DNA of 64,000 bases from Pegea sp. RAD2-039 (Eukaryota; Chordata; Thaliacea; Salpida; Salpidae). The stretch covers positions 124,001 to 188,000 of the forward strand of contig JAQGEQ010000046.1 of the NCBI GenBank assembly GCA_034620365.1, in the 5' to 3' direction. This document shows positions 1 through 14,900 of the stretch, piece by piece. Under the pieces are notes generated by a model, which saw nothing but the letters and a program-made list of their open reading frames with translations, did no database searches and was not told where the DNA came from. How positions within the stretch are numbered: the first letter of the stretch is position 1; each line of letters begins with the position of its first letter. A program made the position numbers and the translations under genes.

Positions 1-754
1 TAAATGATTTTAAAATTAAATTATATTTTCTCAAATCAAAGTCATTTTATCTCTTGCTTATTTAAATGTTATATACAAATAGTTTTATTATTTTCTTTGA
101 TTTTAAGTGAAGCTGTTTTATATTTTCAATCAATGTTGATTAAAATGAAATAAATAAACTAGTTAGCATTTCATTGATAAATTCAGGATGTGAAACAAAT
201 TCTTATAATAAATATTATTAATCATTTAAACTTTGGAATTCAAAAAATATTTTTTTAGATCAGAAACCTAATCGTCATTAAGATTCTATCTTTTCTACTA
301 TTTACTTGCTAAGGAGAAAGTGCTAAAAAAGTTGCTAATATTAACACTTATAAGTACATTTTAATTGATTACATTTTTTGTATGAATGAATTTTACAAGT
401 ATTCATTTTGTATACATTTGAAATTTGTTTGCTCTTATTTTATTTTATTTTGATAAATTCTAATTTTAAACTAAATATCAACACTCTGATAAATTATTCA
501 GCTAATTTTTAGCAGCCAACTAGATACTTAGTTTTATTTATTTAACAATGAAAAGGTAAGCTGATTTGAGGTGATTTTTAAAGCTCATAAGACATAATAC
601 AAACACTGAAGTATTACATCTTATATACTGTTAGTATTTACTGCTTCAATATCATTCCAAATACATAATATACAAAAGAATACAATAGAAAGACAGTACA
701 ATTGAGATGCATGCTTTGATTGCGTTTGTTGATAGACGTTAGCTGATCAATAAT
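1..754. other. AT-rich flank downstream of the TDO gene
   Basis: No coding exon, RNA gene or mobile element is recognisable here. It lies 3' of the minus-strand dioxygenase gene and probably holds its 3' UTR. TTTATT words near 531-545 would read as AATAAA on the minus strand and could be its poly(A) signal, but such words are common in this AT-rich DNA. Confidence 0.5.
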
Positions 755-2646
<1,892 letters not shown>

Positions 2647-5600
2647 TTTTGATCAGAATCCAAAAAGTCTCTAGCAAATAATAATAAGTTGCTTTATTTA
2701 TATATGATCAATCAATTGTATTACATTTAAACATCAACAACTTTCAGCTACTTAAACTAACATACAATGACAGTTCAGTTTTAAAAATGTTTGTATGGTT
2801 TATAGAGCTTATATATATCTGATATGCTTTTATATCAACTATTTTAGTTTTAAACCTTTTGGAAAATAATAAAAACTGCACGTAAAAAATAGTAACAACA
2901 AGTATTTCAAAGAATACTGAATAAAGCTGTAATTAAATATTAGCTACAGATTTATCTCCAACAAATTAAATAAATAAGTAATATTTATCATAAATTTGAT
3001 ACAAATTTTGTCAAAGCTTTCTGATAATTCATAAAACCATTTGAGGAAAACATTTTGACAATTGTGCATTTATAGTTATTTTATTTGAGTATTTTTCTGA
3101 GAAATTAACTTTTTTAGATTATCAAAAAATCCATTAACTTTTACATCCTTTCACCAACTCAATAATTGTTGATAAAGTTCAGTTGGTGGGCAAACATATT
3201 AGTGATTCTGAGTAGAAAAGAACTACTGCTTACTGAGAATTTCTTTTCAATCGAAAAAAGAAGAGAAATAAGAATCAGAAGAGTCATTTAACAAAATAAT
3301 TAAAAACCTTGAAGTAGCTACATTTTGAAAAACTTTCTTTAAACTTCTTTCTAAATCAAAAACACCTTGAAATCTATTTTCCATTTTTTAGTCGGTTTTA
3401 AGTAAGTTTACAATTCAAGAATTAATAAAGTTTAAAGTTCAAAATCAAATAATTAGCTGAAAAAGAATAAAGTATGCTGCTTTTTAAAATAACTAATAAA
3501 AAATACTTTTTTAAAATCAAATTCGTCATTATAGATTACATCTTTTATAGTTCTTGCATGTACTAGTAACTATAAAACAATTATGTAAGGCACGTGACTA
3601 AGTTATTACGTTATTACGATGATTAATAATTGTGAGAAAATTATTTTGATAAATAACGATTAGTATGTAACTATAAGAAATATGATTAACTCTTTAGTTG
3701 AATGATCTCTTTCATCTAATGCTTAATCTGATTTTATTATTCTTTTTTTTTCGAATTAATTTTTTATCAAACTCTAAATAATGTGTTACAAAATGATTAG
3801 ACAGTTTTATGCTTGCTGTCATTTTTTATTTGTGTCTTTCGACTATATCTTAAATTTTAATTTACAAAATCGTTTTGTTGAGTTTTCAAACTTTGTGAAC
3901 AATATAAGAATAACCTAACTTCAGTTATTTTAACCTATCTTAGAAATCTCTGCTAAGCTGTTATTTTAATATTATTATATATAGTATAATAAAAATGTAA
4001 TAAAAGCTAATACAATACAATTGTATCGCTGTTGTAGTTGTTTATTGACAATTAAATTCAACTGAATTCATGAATACGATATACAATACATAAGAAAAGA
4101 AGACAATTTACAAAGTACAAGCGTAGAAGTTGCTAAATCATTAAATTAATTACAACGTCATACGTGTCATTTATTTCATCATCATTTTACAATTTTTTGT
4201 AGTTTGTTATGAAAATGACTCGTTATATACAGCTTTATTCAAATTATTAAAGCGACTAACAACAGCGATAAGTATATTAGCGAGTCGTGCTACCTATAAC
4301 ACAGCGAATCAACGAATGACAACGGTATATACGAAAATAACGTTCAACATATTTACTACAGCGGTAAAATACTTTACTGTTATAACACAAAAGTTTATTC
4401 AACAGTCAAGTTTGTTAAATAGCTTTCAACACTTAATTCAATAGAGCTGTAGCTAACTGTATTCGATTATAAACTCTTTTTCAAAAATGAAAACTTCTTC
4501 AAGCTATTATAAGATTTCTGATCTAAATATTATTCGAATAAAAAAGCAAAACTTTTAGATAATTTCATAAACCGATTATGTGTAGCTGAAGCGAGGTGAT
4601 AAGATCGAGTAACTGATATACTTTTGTATTTTTGCCTGAGAGTTGAGAGAGAAGTCCCACCAGATCGTCAAATACAGAAGACTATATGATTAAATCCAGG
4701 GTACTTGGGCATGATTTAAAGCTTTGTATCATATAAAGTGCAAGAAATAGGAAATTGAAGTTTATAACTATCACGATTGTAAGAAAAATAGAATTTGTGG
4801 AATCACGTAAATTCCGTAGATTTAAAATAAATTTAATTTCTTTTCATAAACTCATCTTATTTATGAAAATTTATATCTCAGTGATCTTATAAAAGCTGAA
4901 CTTTTAAACCCATCAATAAATCTTTACTGAAGAAAAGAACTCTTCAAATATTATTCTTAAAGCTGACAAATCAAATTTAAATTAAGAACAAGCTAACTTG
5001 TACATTTGTAGAAATTCTGTCTCTTTTTCTAATAATGCTAAAAAATGGATAAGTTAACATGCAAAATACTATTTAAACCATTATTTAAGAGAAAAGCTCT
5101 AAATTTTATAAACAATTCATCATAAGATTTTTGTTTTTTTAAATTATGATCAAAATAGTTACAGATGGTTTATTTCAACAATGAATTAAAACTAATTCCT
5201 TCTTAAGCAGTCTTTGGCGTAATACTTAAAAGCTAAATCAATTTACTTTTGTACCAGAAAAGTGAAATGAATTTCACAACTTCAGAATTTCTTTATTGGT
5301 TAGGGTTTGGTATCTTTTGTTAATTTTCTTTACACAACTTGAACAAAATAGTTACTCAGTAATTTCAAATTAAGTCTCAATAAATGTATACACAGATTGA
5401 TAATTAATCCTTTGAAACGACATGATCACACCTCAACTAATGTTAATTCATTCTAAAAAAGTATTTTGTAAGACATAGAAAGTTGAATGCAGCTGAAAAA
5501 TATTTATAGAAAACTAAAATGTATTTCATCGATTGAAAAAATACTTAGAAGAAAAATAATCGTTTACAACAATGAAATCGCAAATTTAGAAAGTAATCAA

Positions 5601-5981
5601 TAGACAAACAACACGTTTTGTTTGAGTTGCTTCTTTATTGTTAAAATATGTTTAAATAAAAGAATAGAATTGTTTACATATGAAGAAATTTTCTTTTTAA
5701 GACGGAGTATTTAGTAGTTGGTCATTCAGTAGATCTGTTTGTTGTGGTGCTACTCTAAAGAAATTAAGTTAAAGAAAGTTTAGCTTTAAGAAGTTAGAAG
5801 ACATTAGATAACAAATTTTAAAGTTTTGTGCCAGCTTTATTTGCTTTTTGAGATTTGTTGTTAAAACTTAATAATTAACTTTTTTATAAAATCAAATAAA
5901 GTAGAAAATAACTCAAGAAAAATATTTTTGGTTTTCAACTTTAGTTTATTACATTTAAATATAATAATTTTAGATTTTGTG
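2647..5981. other. Intergenic AT-rich stretch
   Basis: About 3.3 kb between the divergent TDO and carboxylesterase genes. I see only short random open frames, A/T runs and no recognisable exon, tRNA or transposon. It must contain both promoters, but I cannot place them. A pyrimidine tract ending in TTTTAG at 5964-5973, just before the carboxylesterase ATG, looks like a splice acceptor. Confidence 0.5.
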
Positions 5982-8296
5982 ATGTCTACTTGTCCAATTG
6001 TAAGAACTTGTAATGGAAAAGTTAAAGGTCGTCAGTGTAAGTTAGCAAAGGCTTTAAATGCAAAGATAGTTTGGAACTACAGTTCGATTCCGTATGCTCA
6101 AGCTCCACGAAGGTTTGAAAAAGCACAGAAGTAAGTAAAAGTAAACAAAATACTTAACTGTATCTGTTAAACATTAATCAGTTTAATAGAGATTCAAGTC
6201 TCTTGAACATTTTATAAAATAAAAATTAATAACTGACAGAATTACAGAATTCTCTACTTTTATCAATCGGATGAAAGTTGTTTAAGTAGATCCCATCAAT
6301 TTAACTAAGATTTTATAAAACTCAAGTTTATATTTGTAAACATTTATTGATTTCTAAGATTGGAAGATTGGAACGGAGTTTACGATGCAACAACACTAAG
6401 AGCTGCCCCTTTGCAAAGTAAAAATCTTGGAAGATCTTATTTTGAAAATAGTGTCATCAATAATGAGTTTGGAGATGACTTTCACAGCGTTAGCGAGGAT
6501 TGTTTGTATCTCAATGTTTACACCTCAAACCCTGATGTAGATGCAAATATGCCGGTGAACAAATACTTTCTTCTCAGTAAACATAAAATAAAATTCTGAT
6601 TTGAAAGGTTTTGTTTTGGATTTACGGTGGTGGCTTTCAATTGGGTGGCACTTGTGGATTTAACGGCCAAGTTATTTGTGGTCTACATGATATTGTTTTG
6701 GTTGTTCCAACTTATAGAATAAACGCATTTGGGTTCATTTCATGTGGCAAGGATTCAAGGTGGCCGGGAAATTTGGGTCTACATGATCAAATAATGGCAT
6801 TAGAGTAGGTTTCACATGCACAAATAGATAATATTTTGAGTAATATTTGCTAAAACTTCGAATATTTCTTAAAATAGACTCTTATAGATTCAATTATAAG
6901 AATATTTTTAAACTTTTACAAATCAGATGGACACGAGATAACATCAGACGTTTCGGAGGGAATCCTAATAATGTGACTGTGTCTGGTGAGAGTGCTGGTT
7001 CCATATCTACTAGTCTTTTAATGATATCACCCTTATCAAGAAATCTTTTTCATAAATCAATTTGTCACAGTGGAACTTCGAATTTTCCAAGTGAGTCTAC
7101 ATCACAATAGTTTTATTCTCATCTCTTCTCTTAGTCCTTGTAAAAGAAAATAATGAAGAAGCGATGAAAATGTTCTTAGAGACATTAAATATATCAGAAA
7201 CTAACCCTGAAATTTACATGAATACATTAAAAAGCTTACCTGCTCAGCAACTAATCGATGCACAAGATGATATGACAAAAGTTAGACACAACAAATAAAG
7301 GTTCATCTTTAATAAAGATCTTTCTAGAAAATGTGTGTCTTCAGTGTTTGTGTCGATGATAAGCTGTTCTTTGAGAATCCAATTGAAACATTACGAAAAG
7401 GAGAAGGTAGTAGTAAGCCTTTGATTGTAGGATCAAATAATAGTGAAGTTGATGGAATCCTTGGAACTGATGATGTTCCAGACTTTATGGAAGGTCTTAC
7501 TGAAGATGAGTGTAAAGAGTTTATAAAAGGAATTCTTTTACTGACAGTTGAGGTGAACGACTTTTTTTCTTTTTATTAACAAACTGATAATCTTTGATTT
7601 TAGCCAGATCATATTGATGAAGCAGTTGATGTAGTTATCCAAGAATATAAGAGATTCTTAAACGCAGATGACAAGTTTAAATGGAATCACGTAGTTGAGT
7701 CTTTTATGAGAGATACCTGCTTCACGATGCCAACAATCGAAAAAGCGAAGATCTATTCTGGTGACGTCAACACTTTATCTACAATTATACAAATTGATGA
7801 ACTTTCAGAGGCTTCCAAATCACCTGTGTTTATGTATCATATGACACAACAAATGAAATATGGACAAGATGATGAGTTGGGAAGCTGTAAGCAGAAGAAA
7901 ACTGAATGGTGTCATCGTGATCATGCAGATGATATCATATTTACATTTGGATATCCATTGATGAATGGTGACTTCAACATTCCTGATGTTAAGTTTAGTG
8001 AACAAGAAAAACAACTGAGTTTAAAATGGATGAAATATTTGACTCAATTCATGGAGTCGGGGTAATTACAAATATTTCATTGCAAATAATTTATCAAGCT
8101 TTTTGAAGCGCGCTTGAAATATTTTTTCAGTAATCCGAATATTGATGGAAGTCTTAACTGGCCTTGTTTCAACTCTATTCATCAGAAGTATCTGATTGTA
8201 AATGAATATTTAAAGATTGAAGAAAGATTATTTGAAGATCGATTCGAAGTTTTCTCTCAAAAATTACACATTGTAGTTCCTTCAGTTCTTTACTAA
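5982..8296 (+). CDS. Type-B carboxylesterase / cholinesterase-like protein, 8 exons
   Basis: Alpha/beta-hydrolase of the carboxylesterase/lipase family, expected to hydrolyse carboxylic esters; the substrate is unknown. Exons: 5982-6130, 6359-6554, 6608-6804, 6927-7090, 7135-7280, 7328-7552, 7604-8061, 8131-8296; phases join into 566 residues, normal for the family. Seen: EDCLYLNVY (family signature), oxyanion-hole IYGGGF, nucleophile elbow GESAG with Ser about 203, acid Glu about 324 in SNNSEVDG, catalytic His about 466 in DHADDI, then the family's FTFGYP, and NPNIDGSLNWP near the end. The triad is complete, so it should be active, unlike neuroligins or glutactins. No signal peptide follows the first ATG. 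A hydrophobic stretch is coded just upstream but lacks an ATG, so an unseen first exon is possible. Which esterase subfamily it belongs to cannot be told. Confidence 0.93.
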
Positions 8297-11200
8297 TTCA
8301 CAGAATCTTCAAAATCTGATTTATATTTTTTAATTATTTTGATTAATTACGCTTCAAAACCATTTATATGAATTACAAAATCGTGTTAGCTTGGCTGCGC
8401 TTTGCTAGATAGAGATGAATAAAATGATATCAGAAAAAAGAGAGAAAGTTTTAAGAAGAGAATGATAAAGTTGTAACTTGAGAGGAGTTTCTATTTTCAC
8501 TTGTCATCTTTCAAGTAATTAAATTAAAAAATTGTAATAATAGAACAAGTTTAAATGTTTATGGACATAATCAGTTGTCAAAATTTTTAGAGTCTTAAAA
8601 AATACTTCAGTGTTTTTATCATCAAATTCAATATCTATAATATTTCATCTTTCACAAAAATTTCTTTTTTTTTCAGCTGAAAAAAACTTAAATTAAAGAT
8701 TGTCTAAGCGCAATAATAAGTCCATTTCAATTTTACATTGGGTATAGTTTTAAGTAATAAAAATTGAATTATCTTTCACGTTGGTAAGTCAAGTTTTAGA
8801 TTTATTCAATTAGAAATAGAAAACTATTTTCAACTAATCCTTATTTTAAACAACTTTTTGAAATAAATCAAGAAACTAAATCTGAAAGAGCGGTTCTGCT
8901 CGAAAGCAAGAACTGACCGAAGATTTATTGAGTAAACATACAAAATTTAATACCAAATGAACAGTATGCTATTACGATATTTACAATCATAATATTCAAT
9001 ATATCAAAAACAAAGTATAAAAAAAACTCACTTTTCAATAAAATTTAGTTTTATTTTCTCAAACTCTAGATAATTTTATTTTAATTACTTCCGTTTTTTG
9101 TTATTTTTTAAAAAATTTTTATACGTCTTGAAGTTTTTGCTTAAATTAAGTTTACAATTTGATTATGTAGATCATAAGATCAAACTTTACTTGGCATCAA
9201 ATTAAATAGATACTAAATATAAAAGTTTTCTAAAGAATTTTTATGCTCTGAAAACCCATTTACAGATTTAAAGTTAATTCAAACAGATCAATTAATAAGA
9301 TTTATATAAATTACATTTTGAAACATTTTTTAAGACCACAAGCAAAAAATTTAATATATCTTTTAAAGATTATGGTTTGTGGTTCTTACATAAAGTTTAA
9401 TTTTGATTTTAAATGACTAAAGTAAAAATACTTGGATATGTTACTTTTTTATTCCAAAGAAGAAATATTTCGAAAATTAGTTCAGCTGTTTATCACATGC
9501 TGCTAAAACTTGTCAAACATAGTAATATATTTATAATTTCATCACGATTTATACTTAAACATGCTTTTAAACTCAAATACCGACTTTGTTTGGATTCAAG
9601 TTAATGCTAAAAGTGTCATAATAGAATATTTAGTAATATTCACTTTGCATAAACTCTTAAGTAGATATTAAATTAAACTTCTAAAATAATTTCAACATGA
9701 ATTCGATCTATACTAATAATCATTTTATTTCAGAAAAAGTTTATTCCAAATTCCTGAATTTCAAATTATCAAAACTTTTCTTTCTTATCTAGCAACATTA
9801 ACTTTAAAGATATTTTGTTATTGTCTTTATATTATCGAAAATATGTTATTGATTATTCAAATATTTTTCTATTTTTTCAATTTAGTTACTTTTGATATAA
9901 AAAAGCTAAAATTAAAATTGAAAGAAATTATATTTAGCGAATTTATTATATCTTAGGGTACAAATCAACATCACGAAATTATTTGCTCAGCAAATTTTTC
10001 TAAAATTAATAATGCTAAAATTTTAATAAGAATAACTCAAAAATCAAATAATTATAGAATAAATACAATATATTAGAAACTTAATTAGGTGTTGAACAAA
10101 ATATTTAAAATGACGAAAAAAAAGTTTCAAGAAATCAACTGAATAAAGAAATAAGGTTTGTATTTTTTGATGTTGTAATTGTTCTTTAGAATGCTTTTAA
10201 CTATCAGTTTAAAATATTATCAAACAATTTTTCAATTAGCTTTTATTCTGCTAAGAATAAATTCTGCATAAAATTTTAAAGGTTTGAAAATGATTCCAGT
10301 TCTTAAAAATTTACTATGTGCTAAATTATTATTTTATTTTTTAAGATAAATTGTTAAATAAACAAACTTTTTTTGTCAATTCGTCTAGGCCTTCTACATC
10401 TAACCTTTTAGCTAAGGTCACAAGACATATTTTACAAAAAAGATATATTGAGTATTAAGAATGAAATTATTGGACTTAAGTTGTAAAAAGAAATAAACCC
10501 TTCACATAAATAAAACAGCAAAATTATTGAGTTTGAGTAATAAAAAAGGATGTAGAAAAAGTATGTTTGCATTTAAACCACTTTCATTGTTGTGTACTTA
10601 TAAGTGAACAGAATTGAATGAAAGTGCAAAGAAGTTGGAATGAACGAATTTCAGTTTTATGTCTCAAGTGTTCACTTATTGTCAATAAAGTTTGAAATGA
10701 AATAAGTTTGATTTTTCTAAGCTCTAAACCTTTTAGATTAAGATTTCTTTAAACTTTTCTACTTATCTAAAATCGATTAAGTCTAATGATTATACCTTTA
10801 TTTGATTTTGAGCAATAGAATTTTTATTTTCAATTCAATTTCGTGGTTTGTTTAAGTAATTAGGGTAAAAACTTGCTTTATCAATACAAAAGAAACTTAA
10901 GTAAATAAAATAATTCCACTTTCAAGCAAAAATATTTTGATATCTATTGAAAGTTGAAAATATTTTTCTAGAATGTGAATTCAAGTTTAGATGAGAAAGT
11001 AAACTTTAGATAAAATTCTTCATCCGCTAACTGGCAATAGAGAGACTAATTGTTATGTATGGACAGATATAGTGTGAGTAATTGTATCTGATATTTCATT
11101 TTGAACTTATCAAGATACAGATCAGTTGATATAAAGCAGCTCTAAGAACTTGTAATGTATTTGAATAATTTAATTAGAAAATGATGTTTTAAGAAATGTT

Positions 11201-11940
11201 AATATAGATGATATAAAAGTCTTTTTTTATTAGATATAAAAATAAGTATTTACAAGATTTTTATAGGAACTTGATGCCAAAAAATCGAGTCAAATAACTA
11301 AATATCTTAACCGCAGTTCAAGTGATTCAGGTTCAACAAGCAAATATATACTTCATCATTACTTAAGATGCTAGAGAATAAGATTAAGTATTCGCGTAAA
11401 TATTTAACCAAAAATTAGAATTAGAATCAGTCAATTCAAGTGTGAGAAAAAGGATTGAGAGAAAATAAAGTTTTGAAAAAGAGACTTAGGAGCCTGAAGC
11501 AACAAGGCAAGCGTCGTTACAGTCCACTGCACATTGCTGTGTATGTTCTCACTTGCAAAAGTTCTAAACGAAGGTCTACGGCGTTGCCAGCCAAGCCAGC
11601 CAGCCAGCCAGCCCAAATTTAAATAAACATTTTTTTTTTGTCTTGTGTTATAATCTGATTTGAGATTGATACTTGAGTGACATAATTTGAATAATTTGTA
11701 AAAGTTGTTTCTATCTCGTCATCTGATTATTTGTCAATAGTTTTTATTTAATGTAAGAATGAATTTTCAGTTATTTTTTCTAGTGAAGATGTAATAATCA
11801 ATATTAGGAAGTTAGGAAGAAGTAAGCTAATCAACAAAATCAATGTTTTGTAATAAAATATGTAGAAAAGTAAACATCACTTTTTCGTTTTTGTAGAGAT
11901 ATTTTAAGATCAATTTTTTGAATGTTTTTTTACCAGTAAT
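8297..11940. other. Intergenic stretch with a small GC-richer patch
   Basis: About 3.6 kb with no exon I can support. A 63-codon ATG-started frame at 9413-9604 has no recognisable content and looks like chance. A GC-richer island at about 11480-11613 stands out from its AT-rich surroundings and ends in a short CCAG repeat. It could belong to the promoter or a 5' UTR exon of the MID gene that starts at 11941. Confidence 0.5.
11587..11613 (+). repeat. Short (CCAG)n microsatellite
   Basis: Tetranucleotide repeat of about five to six imperfect CCAG/GCCA units at the end of a GC-richer patch. It reads open on the minus strand as a Trp/Leu/Gly-rich peptide with no other support. Confidence 0.7.
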
Positions 11941-14900
11941 ATGTATTCACCTCAAGGTAAGTTTTCGAATTCAATATTGGAAACTTTGTTGAAATCCTCG
12001 TAATACTAATGTCATAACAATTATTCAATCAAATCTTGTTGTAAAGACTTTAAATAAACATTTAGTTGTATTACTCCAAAACCATCTGTGAAAAGATGTC
12101 AGTTTGTTTACACCAACCCTCTCACTAACTCTTAGATTAAGTTTGAACAACTTTCGATGACGTCATAACATCATGATTCTATCTCTTTCAACAGGAAACT
12201 GCTTCCAGCAAGACACAGGAACAGCAAGTACCCTTAAAGGGGTCTTTCATCAACTCCCTGGTTCACCTCATCATAATCTACGTCACAAACACTGCTCGCC
12301 TCATCAACAATACTCTTATGCAAGTCTACCTCTTGCGTACGCGACAACTGCTCCCACAACAACAACAACAAACGAACAACAACAACAACAACAACAGCAT
12401 GTCGTATACGCTGAAGTTGGTGCCAAGACCCTACAAATTAACCCTGCCACAGGGAGACGTTATGATAACAACCAACAACTGTTATTGCGCCCGCGACCTG
12501 TTTACGCGCGACGCGTGGATTTGATGATGTCCAATCAACATCAGAGTCCGATCCCGCGAAGTTTGAGCCGTGGAAGCTCCTGTAAATCATCTTCATCGTC
12601 CATGGACGAAGTGGTCGAGTTGTCAAGTGGAATTGGACTAAGTAGCCCCGCTAGTAGTCCTCGAGGTAGTTTGTCCGTGGACGATTCTTGCTGTCTTTGT
12701 GGTCACAGCTTCGTTGAAGAAGGAGCATTTGCGTTACCATGCCAACACTGCATGTGTAAAAAGTGCATCGACCAGATGATGACGTCATCGCATCGACGCG
12801 ACGTTGATTTTGTAGCACTGAACTGTCCTGTTTGTCGTGAACCGTTTTCACTAGACCGTAAGGGCCGCCAGAAGGTCGAGGGCGAGGCACAGAAAAGCAG
12901 GTGGGGCGATGACGTCATTGATTACGTCATTAATACTATGTAAACAACTCGTATATATTAACATTATGATGGGTGAGTGCGTGTTTATTGAAGCGTAAAG
13001 TTTGTGTGAAACGACATTTCTTACACGCTTCACTGACTCCGAAACAATTGCTGAAGAGAAAAGCGCTTCGCCGTTTCCATTACTCGATGACTACGTCACA
13101 CGCGCTTTTCCGCTTTTCGAAACACACGTGACGGCGCTCTTATGTCACTACAGCAACGAGACAAGCAACTTTGTATTCTCAGCTCCAGCGAGGAAAGTCT
13201 ATTACGGAAAGATCAGAATGAAGCGAACAAGCAGAACAATCAAATTGTTGCATGTCAATATTGTGAAGTGGAACCAGCCCAGACCGCCCAGCACGCTTGT
13301 GTTACTTGTCGGGCTTTCTACTGTGACATATGCCTGCGGACCACACATCCACGAAAAAAACCTTTTATCAATCACAAAATAGTAGGAGCTTCAAACTTCA
13401 ACGATGGTACAATGTCAACAATAACAACAACAAACAGCCAACAACAAACAGCAACAACAACAGCAACAATCACATGTTGTAATCATAATCAGGTCTGAAA
13501 GCAAATTCTTCTTAAACTTTCTTCCTTAAATCGATCTCTATCAAGTACTCTTCAATTTGTAACTTCAGATTGACCGCCAATGATTTATGACGTAATAAAC
13601 GCGCGACTAAAAGCCGAACAATTTGTCTGAGAGGGTTTAATTACACAAAAAGCAAAGTTTCTAATTTGTTGAAAATTCTTATCTTTTGTTACTGTAGAAA
13701 CCCGCGGAGGTTTTCTGTTCTAATTGTGACAAGTTGCTCTGTAAGAACTGTGGTTTGATGGAATCACATGACTCACATTACCTTTGCAATCTCACCGAGT
13801 GGTCACGAACTAAGAAGGTGAGTTGCTGACGTTGTTAGTGATTATTGTGATCAAGAAGTCAGCCGACTTAGACTTTGATGAAGTAGTCTTAACTTTAAAG
13901 ACAAGTTCATAGATCATTAATTTCAATGATCCTTGTTTACTCTCATCTATCATCTCTACTTTTTATAAAAGTTCTTTCAATTGAATCAGGTAACTCTTCA
14001 GTATGTTTGGATCAACTACTCTTATAACTTTCTACACAAGTACATCTTAACACAAATCTTCAATACATTTTCTAAATTGTCACGAATGACTTTGAACCTG
14101 CCAACGAAAATTTATCAAATTTTAACTTTCTTTTCAAAGTAATAGATGATAAAAGCTCCTTAAAAATTCTCTAATCTCTTATTTACTTAGAAATAATTAT
14201 TTTGAAGTTCAACAATTTTTTGAAGAACAATTTACTGAGTAAATAGAAGTTGAATATGATTACACAAAATGCTTCTTGTGTGAGAATCTTATGTGTCAAC
14301 AGCAAATATTTTTCAATAGAATGAAAAAGTCTTTACCTACTTAAAAATGTTTGCTGAAAAATAAAAATCTCTAATTACAAATGAATTTTTAACTTTTCTT
14401 TGAAAAGCAATAATTTCATTTTATTGATGTAATTGTAGGTCGATATGAAAAGTGATTTGCTACGATTAGGGAAACAGAGTTTCGAGTTAAAAAGAATCAT
14501 TGAAAGTCTTCAAGAATCATACAATCAAACGGAGGTAATTAAAATTTCGAAAACTCTTTCGACCATTTTCTTCAGGTCCTAACATCTTTAAAGACTTTTC
14601 CCCAACAACTAATTCCAGATTTAATTCTTTCAACTTAGTGATGACGTCACTATTAACCTGTATGTTGTATTGATATCACGTAATGTGACGTCACATGACA
14701 CTGTCGAAGAGCAGTGAAGCGTGAAGCGAATGGTATAAATCGAAATCATTGAAGCAGAACGAAACTAAACTCATCAATAATTCTTTGCTTTTTGACGTAG
14801 TGGTTTCCGCTTATATGTAAATGACATCACAAAGACGCGCTGTCACCTGTTGTATTTCGACAGACTGCTTCAGATCACCAAGAGAGCAAACTTATCACAG

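Noticed and set aside
9413..9604. 63-codon plus-strand frame
   Set aside because: Length is expected by chance in this composition and the peptide has no family features.
11431..11616. Minus-strand frame starting MGWLAGWLGWQ
   Set aside because: Its start is the CCAG microsatellite read backwards, and the rest has no family features. The GC-richer patch is more likely promoter or 5' UTR of the MID gene.
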